This document shows, piece after piece, positions 55,275-64,000 of a DNA stretch of 64,000 nt. Origin of the DNA: Triangularia verruculosa (taxonomy: Eukaryota > Ascomycota > Sordariomycetes > Sordariales > Podosporaceae); NCBI GenBank assembly GCA_033296885.1, contig MU864000.1:44631-108630 (forward strand). Direction: 5' to 3'. The stretch's first letter is position 1; every line of letters begins with the position of its first letter. The position numbers were made by a program, and so were the translations under genes. The notes beneath the pieces were generated by a model that saw nothing but the letters and a program-made list of their open reading frames with translations, was not told the origin of the DNA and searched no databases.

Positions 55275-55460
55275 TATCGCTACACTTCGAAGACTAAACT
55301 CTAAGTCGTTTTCTATAATTCTAAAGGCTATAATTATTCGAGATTCTACTAGAAGCAAATCTATAATAAATTAGTAGTAGAATTAATGAAAGAAGTTAGA
55401 TAGACGTATTATGCTAAGAAAGTATACGACTCGCTTATCTATACGACTCGCTTATTATAT
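55275..55460 (-). mobile_element. Fragment of a third pogo-like element
   Basis: The minus strand encodes VESRIIIAFRIIENDLEFSL, an HTH-psq-like N-terminus, next to a terminal repeat. The repeat (55418-55455) holds two copies of ACTCGCTTAT at the same spacing as the two copies in the right inverted repeat of the element at 25829. It is RIP-mutated and cut on its left side. Confidence 0.55.
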
Positions 55461-55932
55461 ATATTAGTATATATATATATATTTATAACCAAAAGTATAA
55501 TATTTTTGAAAATAGTATTATTTTTACGATACTAATTTACTATAAATTATTTCTAATATATTATAATAATCCTTTCCGTTAAATCTAAGTTATTTTCCGT
55601 ATTATTAATATTAAATATAATATCTTTTATAAAATCCTTTAAAATCTTAAAGTCGTAAAAGCTTATATTAAAGTAATCTTTAATATATCTAAAATAAATA
55701 TTAAAAGTAAATAATTAATAAAAATTTAAAAACTTTATTATTTTTATAAATTAATTATATATTAATAATCTTTTAAAACTTTATTTATAATTTTTTTATA
55801 AATTATAAAGTTATTTATTTTCTCCGTATAAATTTCTAAACCCTTATCTTTTCCCTAGTAAAAGAACTTTTAAAGGCTCTTTTTTTTTAGTATTATAAAA
55901 AATATAATAAAAAATTAATATAATAAAAGTAT

Positions 55933-56502
55933 TGTTAACGTGTGGCACATAATAGGTGCCGGGTAAGACCTAGGTGTTGAGGTGCCGGGTAGGTCTTCCA
56001 ACTTCTTCTCACATAAGCCTAACTCGGTAGACGAGCTCCTTAGCCAAGCCTAACCTTGGCACTATACTATTATAGGTCTAGCGTAACCTAAGACCTACCA
56101 AAGGGCTCAGCTCCCAAGGATTTGTCAGCTATCGAAGGGAATCGAAGCCCGTAGAACTAAGCTATACCCTCTATAGCTTAGTAGTCCCACAGGGCACTCT
56201 GCTACCCTATAGGGGCCCAGTGCCCTGTAGAACCTGCTGGAAGACCAGCACACTTGTATAAGTAGACCTCTCCTCTCCTCTCAATCCTATATGTAGTAAG
56301 CAAGCACAAGCAAGTTAAACAATAGCAATATAGTTTATTCTGCAGTACTTTGCCCACTGTAGTACAGTGGCCTTGCTTCCTTCAGCACTGCTATCGTACC
56401 CCTCCTTTCTTCCGCTTCCGCTACGCACTACTATAGCGCATAGTCTGCTGTAGCTCCCCTATAGGCGCTGTAATACAGGCCTATAAGGCTACGCAGCAAA
56501 CA
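55933..56502. repeat. Solo LTR of family beta, copy 2
   Basis: It starts TGTTAACGTG and ends GCAGCAAACA, 570 bases. The flanks AGTAT (left) and AATAT (right) differ by one G/A, so a RIP-changed target duplication is likely. It is un-mutated, GC-normal sequence in the middle of AT-rich DNA. Confidence 0.72.
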
Positions 56503-57100
56503 AATATAAAGCCGATAATAATAAAATATATAAAAAAAAGTTTTATAATAATAATATAAATATAAAAGAATAAAAAAGAAGTTTTATAGTAAATAATAGG
56601 ATAAATAAAATAGCTTTTTTATATAATTAAAATTAAAAAAAGAAAAGTTATATAGTAAATAAGTAGGAAATAACGGATTTTTTTATATTAAAGTAGGTAT
56701 AATTTAGAGTCCTTTAAAACGGAGAATAATATTTTAATAAGTTTATTTCTTAAAAAGAAAAATCGTATAATAAATAAATAAAAAGTAATAGATTTTATTA
56801 TATTAAAATAATTATTATAATTTAAAGTTTTATAAAACGGAAAGTAAATATATTAATAAACTTATTTTTTAATCCCTGTTCTAATAAAGGAGTTATTTAA
56901 GGGTCCTAAAATATAACTTTCTTGATCCGGCTTTATTTTCGTCTTTATAAGTAAGGGAGGTTTTAAACTTAGATATAAAGGTATTGCGTAAAGTTATCGT
57001 TTTTAGAGAATAATAAGTGTAAGGTAAGTGTAGGGTAAGCGGTAGTAAACTAAAGGTAAGCCGAGGGTAAACCGAGCCTAATTTTGAGCTAACTATGTTC
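56503..57100. other. AT-rich, RIP-like repeat remnant
   Basis: It contains two related segments, near 56560-56750 and 56750-56880 (GAAAAATCGTATAATAAATA versus GAAAAGTTATATAGTAAATA), suggesting a local duplication of about 130 bases. No coding relic was recognised. Confidence 0.45.
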
Positions 57101-58600
57101 GGACGAAACAAAAAAGTTTTTAGAGACCGACTACCTAGGTACTTTGGGTCGTCAACTTGCGATCGTCACTTCTAATTACCTTACCGAAGAAGAGTGTTTT
57201 GTTGATGGTGAATCGCAGCATCACAAATGGGGAATAGGAAAAGCACTAGCTCAAGGGACACAGTGTAATTAGGACTGTGGAGAAGAGAGATTTAGCATAT
57301 GCTCAAGAGCAACACCGAGGCAACCTTTGTGGGGGGGGGGGCAGCTATCATCACACCACTCTAAAACTTGAACCCCCAGACGTCTCCTTGAAGCAAGCTA
57401 CCTTACTTATGTAACCGACAAGAGAGGCTGGGTTGTTTTACAAAGGCCCTTCCTTGATTTATTTCACTACCGTTTCTTCACGGTAGGTGGCTACCTACCT
57501 ATGTCTGAAAGGCCGGTCGGCTTACATCTATGTTGACGTAACCCAAGCCATATCGGTCCTCAAACCCTAAATCAGTACCGCAAGTAATTCTATCCAACTC
57601 AGACGTACATCAGAGAAAGTTCCTCAACCTCAATCAGTCAGAGCTTGTTTTCGCAAGCTCTGCTAGGTGGCCAGCAGAGTCGGTATGACACCCATCCGCC
57701 ATCTCTCCAATCTTGAGAACAAACTGCCTGGGATACTTGACGTTCAAGTCGATCCTCGGCTGATCTCTTGACTAAACACTTAGTTAGGTCCGCTATGCCT
57801 CTGGAACGGATTTGATTGCCCAAAAGCAATGCCCCGGTACACCATGTGGTATCTGTCGCGGCTTTTAGATACTGTTACGGCTTGGCTGACTCTGGGCTGC
57901 CACGTATTTCCAGACGAACAACAACACGACGCCAACTCCCAGAGCCGGAATGGGGGCTCCAGCAAATTTGGACAAGAGGACATGATGAATTCTTCCGGTT
58001 GAAGGAAACGTCACAGCTCTTCTGTCCATTACGATAAGTAATATTCAGCCATGTACCTATTCGAATCAAGCAGCTTGTTCCTGCGTACCCTTTGGGGAAC
58101 AACTTCCTGTGCTACCTCATCTCATGTTGATGTACGCCGAGGCAGACACAGTACCAGCACGATGCAAAGCCGACCCCGTTGCTGATGAAGGGGCATTTTC
58201 CGGGTTGATGTCACAGGCTCGCACTGGGAGTCCAGGAGGAAGTGTTTTGCCAAATTTTGATATTAGTGTGTCCTATCCCACGCGGTTCTTGACCACGAAG
58301 CAAGGATATTGTACAAGTGCTGTATATGGCTGCAAATCCCGTCCAAACTGCGCTGCTGTTGTTGTAAATGTGACAACTAAACCCAATAACACCAAACACC
58401 TCGGCCAGATAAAAAAAGAATCGCCAGCCACGATTTAAAAACTTCTAAGTGTCAAACGCATGACACCCCAAACCCCCACAATCCTCCAACACCCCAAGCC
58501 TTCTACCGCTTTTCCCATGGTCTTTGATTTTTTGTTTGGGTATCGTACCCTGAAACATGCCAATAAATGCAAGAAAGGAAAACTATTCCGCCCGGCTTCG
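57101..58600. other. Intergenic region at the edge of the repeat block
   Basis: Composition returns to normal at about 57100. A 12-G run lies at about 57331. Open frames of 60-110 codons on both strands have no recognisable features. The last 150 bases form the 3' flank of the glycosyltransferase gene. Confidence 0.4.
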
Positions 58601-59855
58601 TCACCTGGCAGGAGGCTTATCCAGCACCTCGGCACCCTTGAGGACTTTGCTCCGAAGATCTTCCACGTGGCCAGGCTCTTTGTAGGCGGCCTGGACAAGC
58701 AGAGGCGTAAGGGCGGCCATGACGTTGTGGCCAAACTCGCGATTGGTCAGGCCTTTCCTTCCCCAGTAGTGACGCACAAGATGTCCCACACAGCCAGAGC
58801 CCGAGACCTCGGGGATGCCGTTCGCTTCCTGACACGGCAGCATGCGAATATACTGCGGATGGGTATCAATGCTGTACCCATCCAAAAAGTCGTAGCGGAC
58901 GTGGGTGCTGAAGGCTGCTTGTTCGTGGAACAAGGTCTGGCCCCATTTGGCGCAGCCTTTGTACCGCACCTCGGAGGGGCACTCGGCCCAGTCCTTGAAC
59001 AGCCGCTGAGACTTCTCGCCGGCTTGGGCAATGATGAAGCCCGAGTTGATGTTGACCCTGTGCTTCTCCGAGTCGTCAAAGTTGGGCTCACCGGCGGGGT
59101 CCTCTGCCATGGCAACAATCACGTCCTTATCAATCTTCCAGTAATTGAGCATCCACTCCAATGGCACCTCGGGGGAGGGAAACATGGCGTCGTAGTCCAT
59201 CATGACGACGATGTCGTACTCCTTGAGCAGCTCCTTGGTGAAAATGACTTTGGACCAGTGAGGCGCGCGGTCTTCGTACTGTGGCGCGCGGATAAACTTG
59301 TACGAGTAGCCGTGGATTTGCGCATAGAGATAGTGACTGAGGAAGCCGGCCGACGGGCTGCCCAGCTTATCCCAGGGCGGCACGCCCTCATTGTAAAAGA
59401 TGCTGCCCTCGCCGGCCAGGTCACGCGTGTCGACATCGAGAATGCAGATCTTCTTGCCCATGGACTTCGTGTGGACGAGTTCATTTTGAGGGGGGAGGAG
59501 CTTTTCAGTCCCGTCGAGGGTCACAAATCGCGGCGCCGTGATGGGCAGGATCAGCGGCTGCCAGAGCGCGCGGATGATGTCGGGGAGATTGTCGAGACTC
59601 GGGGGGGTCTGGTTCGCCTGGCACTCGGAACGGAATGGGTGATGGTCGTCAAACACCACCTTGGGCCTGTGTCGCATCCGTCATGGTCAGCAAAGTGCAG
59701 GATTCTGTCAGGCAAGAAGGCAGCCCAACTTACATTCTCGGCTTGGGCAACGAGCCCGTGTACAACCCCGACACGAGAATGAGGGTGATGACGAGGACAG
59801 GAACTAAAAAGATGAGGCGGCGCCATGCCTGTGGCATATTCTGGAAGGCAGCCAT
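58601..59855 (-). CDS. Type II membrane glycosyltransferase (GT-A fold, possibly GT34-like)
   Basis: Exons 59855-59734 and 59666-58601 join through AT|G CCC (donor gtaagt), giving 395 residues. The N-terminus is a short cytosolic tail followed by one membrane segment (LIFLVPVLVITLILVSGLYT), as in Golgi enzymes. The catalytic part starts at KKICILDVDTRDLAGE and shows WSKVIFTKELLKEYD, then VVMMDYDAMFPSPEVPLEWM with the DxD sugar-nucleotide/metal site. VNINSGFIIAQ and WGQTLFHEQAAF follow, then a Cys pair and HLVRHYWG. The arrangement resembles GMA12/MNN10-type galactosyl or mannosyltransferases, but family membership is not certain. It probably acts in glycan extension in the Golgi. A 440-codon frame on the opposite strand is only its shadow. 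Confidence 0.82.
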
Positions 59856-61668
59856 GGGCGCGCGCGAGAGGGCGACGACAAAGTCGCAGACACGGCTGGG
59901 TCGGTGTGCTGCGCTGCGCGATCAGAGCGTGGTGGCCTGTGAGATCCGGATGCAGGGTGTGTATGTAGGAAGAGTCTGTAGGGAAGCCGGGTGGGCAGAT
60001 ATGGAGAATCACGCCGATCGGGTTCTTGTCGGTCGCATTTGGAGGGGCGGCGTGCGGTCAGGGCGGTGACAGGGGAGCGGGGACTGGATTGATTCGACGG
60101 GAAAGATAGGAATGCCGGAATTTTCGAAGTGTCGATGCTGAAAAGAAAACAAGGCCCCGACGGGGAAAAAAGAAAGAGAGAAATGGAGCGACTTGGGGAA
60201 CGTGTGCGCTCTGTTGGCTGGAGCGCTGATTGCTGGCCGCTGGCTGGATGACAAGACGGCACGAAAGGAACACCGCCACTGCCTGCTCCTTCCCTCATCC
60301 AGTCTTCACGATGGACGCGACTCGGATAATAGATACAACCCCACCTGCAAGGGAATTGTTATTTTTTGCCGTAGCCAAGCCAGGGGTCCAATCTTTCAAC
60401 AACAAACGCAGCAAAATTAGTGCATGGCAAATTTCCAATTGCTGGGGCAAATCCATCAACCAAAAGCACCACTTCCCACGTCCCTGGCCAGACCAGCCTG
60501 TACGGATACTTGACACCTGGCCCAGCCCAGGCCCCCGTTTCTGCCTTCTTTCATCATCACCATTGTCTAATATCTCGCAATTCTTCACCCTCGCTCTCGC
60601 TCTCTCTTTACCCCGTGCCAAGGCGACCACCGAATCGGATACGGCCGAACACACGGACGGAAGTCTCGGCTGGCGCTGGCGATGGCATCCCTGCCGGTCT
60701 GATGGCACGGGCCATATGCAACAGTGAGTGTCACTGCATCTGGCTTTCGAAACATGCCGGTCTACCTTCCTCCGTAAGCATATATGTAAAGGACAATGGC
60801 TTTGTTGTCCAAGGAACAAGACAAGCCACCGTTGAGTGGGTAGCAGAGCCGCCTCGGTCGTCCCTAGGGTCTGGATTCGGCGCCGCCATGAACCGTGCCC
60901 ATTGAGATAAGGCTGCCGGGGCTCTTCTGTATTCGGGATAGTCGCACTGACGCGATCCACAACCGGCCAAATAGGGGTTGATCACTGAAGCACGGGCCCT
61001 ATAACTTCTTATCAGACTGGATGAGGGACACCATCCTGCTCAATGTAACACGGCATACTGACTGCAGACAAATGCTGTACGTGACTCTGGATCATCTGGT
61101 CAGCTGTCTGGGTCCTCATCTTCGGTAGGTTGGGGTGAGATAATTAGCTGTGACTGCCTTTTTCGGCATTTTTGAAGGCCCAAAACGTTGACCATGGCTT
61201 GTCCGCAAGGACAGAATCCAATACACTGGTAGCACAAGATAATGCATACTGGTGAACGTAGTGTTGGAGCTGACTGAAGACGGCTGGTGTCGGGGTGTCG
61301 GCTCGGGACAAGGAAATCTTACCGACTTTCGGTTGGCGGCTAGGTCTTGACAACCAACAAAGAAGACCGACTCTAGCGGGAGCCTGACAGCACGTCAGCT
61401 ATTTTTGCCGCGGGGGTTGGCGTTGGTAGCTGAGTTCGACAGATGGGGAGTGATCTTGACTTTGCCACTAACCATCAACTGCTTCTGCCACTCGCGATCT
61501 TGAGATTTTCCCAAGCCTCACCTCGGAAATCTTGAACTGTAGTAGGCCTGGTAGTGGGCCCACGACGCAACAAGTCTACTGCAACACAGCGGTGCATGCA
61601 GACTGCCAAGGACTAATTCGCCGTCCCTCACCTCACCATACCCGGGCTGTTCCATTTCTGGAGAAAGG
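59856..61668. other. Long divergent intergenic region
   Basis: About 1.8 kb between the glycosyltransferase and the MFS permease, which should hold both promoters. C/T-rich tracts at about 60540-60620 are typical of fungal promoters. The open frames here, up to 221 codons on the minus strand, are rich in Arg and Ser and have no motif. Confidence 0.4.
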
Positions 61669-63604
61669 ATGACCATCGACCACCTTGATGTATTACCACC
61701 AGTGTCAATCTCGTGTTCCTCAACAGCCACCACCTCGACCCGCCACTTAGAAGATGATGTGAGGCGGTCTGATGCGATATATGACAACGAACATGATAGA
61801 GCGTCTTTCGAGAGCCATGGAGTATTTTCGCCGTTGCTTGCCAGACCCTGTCCCGTCGACGGCCGGCAGAACGATACGCAGAATCGAGACCGCAGCCTCC
61901 AAGTGCAAGATTCAGATGTAACGAGTCTTGACAATGAAAAAGAGGCTCAACGTATCAACCGGAAAATAGACCTCTATCTTCTGCCCTTGTTATCTATGCT
62001 GTATCTCTTCAACGGCTTAGACAGAGGCAATATTGGCAATGCTCAGACCCAAGGGTTCACAGATGATATCGGTGCGCTCCCGGACGACCTCAACCTCGCA
62101 GTCTCGCTCTTCTTCATCACATTTGTCCTGTTTCAAATGCCCTCAGCGGCAATGGGGCAATGGCTGGGACCGAGCAAGTGGTTGCCCACCATGATGGTAA
62201 TCGACTGTCTTCATCCCCCCCTTCCTGAGCGACACGAGTACTAACTAGACGGTATTGTGGAAACAGCTTTGTTGGGGCCTCGTAACCACGATCCAGGCCT
62301 TTATATTAGGGAAAGGTAAGCTCTTGCTTCCATGATTTGCAGAAAGCAACTGGAACCTGAGGACCGAGCCAATGGCACTGACATGGCGACGATCGCAAAC
62401 CGTGCAGCAGCTTTGATAACCACTCGCCTCCTCATCGGCGTTTTCGAGGCTGGCTTCTACCCCACATGCATCATTTATCTTGGAACCTTCTATTCTCGGT
62501 TCGACCTAGCCACGCGGATTGGACTGTTTTATGGGCAATATGCTATTGCATCTGCCTTTTCGGGGGCTCTCTGTACGTCTTGATCCATTCCTACGACAGG
62601 GAAGCATGAGTGGAACTAACCAGACTGTCAAAAGCGTACGCCATCTTTCAGATTTCTCATGCCTGGTTGAAGCCTTGGCAGCTTCTCTTCCTCATCGAGG
62701 GTGTCCTAACCTGCGTTCTCGGGGTTGTGGCATGGCTGTGGCTACCGACTGGGCCGAGGGAGGCATGGTTTCTGAACCATGATGAAAGACAATTTGTGGT
62801 TGACCGAGTTAGTGGCGGCGAATCTGGACTCCGATACTCGAGCCTCACTAGGCGCGACTTGATCGAGACTCTGAGGGACTGGAAGCTATGGTTTGCGCTG
62901 GTGTTCAATATCTGCGCCAGCGTGCCTGTCACGGCATTTTCCGTCTTCCTCCCGCTGATTGTGCAGGGCATGGGATACAAGTCGGTCGAGGCAAACCTGG
63001 TATGTGATGGAAGCAAAAGAAAAAGAAAACAGGTAGTGACTAACTCGATATGTCGGGCGTCTAGATGTCGGTACCGCCAGCGGTGTGCGGGGCTATCGGG
63101 CTCTATCTTTTCGCATCCAGTTCGGATCGACACAAGGAGCGGGGATGGCACATTGCCGGCGCGCTGGTGGTGGCCCTGGGGGGACTGATCGGGGTGCTCG
63201 GATCGGCCAGCAACGCTGCCAAGTATGCGGCGCTGTGTGTGTTTCTTTTTGGCAGCTATGTGCCGCCCCCGCTCACGGTGGCATGGCTCAGCGGCAACAC
63301 ACCGGCGGCTGGAAAGCGGGCGCTGGTGGTGGGTGCGAATGGACTGGGAAACCTGGCGGGCGCCATCGGGTCGCAGCTCTACCGAGCCGAGTATGCACCC
63401 GGCTACAAACTGCCGCTGGTGGTGACGTTGGGATTCGTCGGTGTTGCCCTCACCGGTTATGTGGGCTATCGTCACACACTGCAGGCGGTCAACGCGCGCA
63501 GGGCGGCCATCAGGAAATTGAAAAGCGCCGAGCAGATAGAGACCGAGCGTGTCGATACTGTCAGACATGCAGACCGCAAGTGGGTGTTTGTGTACGACCT
63601 GTAG
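61669..63604 (+). CDS. MFS permease of the Dal5/anion-cation symporter type
   Basis: Five exons, 61669-62196, 62267-62315, 62408-62572, 62635-62999 and 63065-63604, join in phase to give 548 residues. A hydrophilic N-terminus of about 95 residues precedes INRKIDLYLLPLLSMLYLFN, the first membrane segment of Dal5-like permeases, then GLDRGNIGNAQTQGF. Later segments are ITFVLFQMPSAAMGQWLGPS, LITTRLLIGVFEAGFYPTCI, WQLLFLIEGVLTCVLGVVAW, a cytosolic loop, DWKLWFALVFNICASVPVTA and a C-terminal half ending in VGYRHTLQAVNARRAAIRKL. Twelve membrane segments are expected. Known family members import allantoate, nicotinate, vitamins or other carboxylates; the substrate here is unknown. The acceptor of exon 3 could also lie 3 bases downstream. 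Confidence 0.88.
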
Positions 63605-64000
63605 TCAGAATCAGGAATTTCAGCAGCTTCTCAACCCCCCACACCCCCCTCCCTTTCATATCCTGTCATACAGTCATGCCACAGGCAAGAAGAAGTGGTC
63701 GGTCAGCCCGGGGGATGTTGGTTCTTTTCCGCGACACCCTGCAGTTGGGGTATCACTGCCTTATCATTTATCACCTGGCACTTCACCTCTGGCATCAGCA
63801 CCGTCTGATTGGCCCAGCGGCCCACCTCTACACCTATCCCAGCTTTTTAAATGGTAGCGTGTGACTTACTAACCTGATAGGGTATACACCTCTTGACTTT
63901 ATCAATATTTCAACCATGCTAAGATACTTCCAAAAGAGCCATTTCTCTATATAACATGAAGTACCATAGCATCTTATCACGATTCCAGATAGCTCAATTG
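63605..64000. other. 3' flank of the MFS gene to the window end
   Basis: About 400 bases of normal, then AT-richer sequence. Nothing recognised. Confidence 0.35.

Noticed and set aside
57101..58440. Several 60-110 codon open frames between the repeat block and the glycosyltransferase
   Set aside because: Frames overlap on both strands, and none has a signal peptide, domain or splice pattern.
58460..59782. 440-codon open frame opposite the glycosyltransferase
   Set aside because: It mirrors the coding strand, where the DxD motif and membrane anchor are on the minus strand; the frame is a shadow.
60295..60960. 221-codon minus-strand frame in the long intergenic region
   Set aside because: No conserved motif and biased composition over C/T-rich promoter-like tracts; not supportable as a gene.
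1..64000. A dedicated biosynthetic gene cluster or a CRISPR/defence island
   Set aside because: No polyketide synthase, NRPS, terpene cyclase, CRISPR repeats or defence operon was seen; the oxidoreductases and transporters are scattered and partly dead.

Overview
The window reads as a filamentous ascomycete chromosome segment, probably Sordariomycete-like. The evidence is short GT..AG introns (about 50-100 bases), dense genes on both strands, and AT-rich blocks in which transposon genes are riddled with C-to-T/G-to-A changes. That pattern is the mark of repeat-induced point mutation (RIP). No CRISPR, rRNA or bacterial feature was seen.

Bases 1-25,400 are mostly conserved, expressed-looking genes. 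They are a partial gene of unknown function, a WW/FF-domain splicing factor (dre4/Urn1-like), a TAPT1/Emp65 ER membrane protein, an HpcH/HpaI aldolase, a small secreted protein, three LITAF-domain genes, an ASCH-domain protein, an F-box protein, a GMC oxidoreductase and a coiled-coil protein. The three LITAF genes share an intron at the same place and in the same phase, so they are local paralogues. A short LTR element with a solo LTR of a second family inside it sits between the second and third.

Bases 25,400-37,620 are a transposon nest. A pogo/Fot-like DNA transposon (47-bp inverted repeats, TA duplication) was invaded in its right inverted repeat by a 7.5-kb Ty3/Gypsy retrotransposon (462-bp LTRs, 5-bp duplication CATGC), and both were hit by RIP. 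Next to them lies a second, almost intact pogo-like element (28-bp inverted repeats, one premature stop).

Bases 38,000-54,400 are a decaying gene zone: a two-domain kinase carrying nine RIP-type stops, a DUF1996 fragment, a DUF3431 gene with frameshifts, a CFEM/GPI-like relic, a Tc1/mariner relic, a solo LTR, a frameshifted Tri12-type MFS transporter and a GMC oxidoreductase cut by an LTR element. Only the secreted GH127 glycosidase appears intact there. Bases 54,388-57,100 are again RIP-mutated repeats, with second copies of both LTR families.

Bases 57,100-64,000 return to normal sequence with a type II membrane glycosyltransferase and a Dal5-like MFS permease. The picture is a gene-rich core next to fast-evolving, repeat-rich accessory DNA. 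Splice sites were placed by hand from consensus sites and reading-frame continuity.
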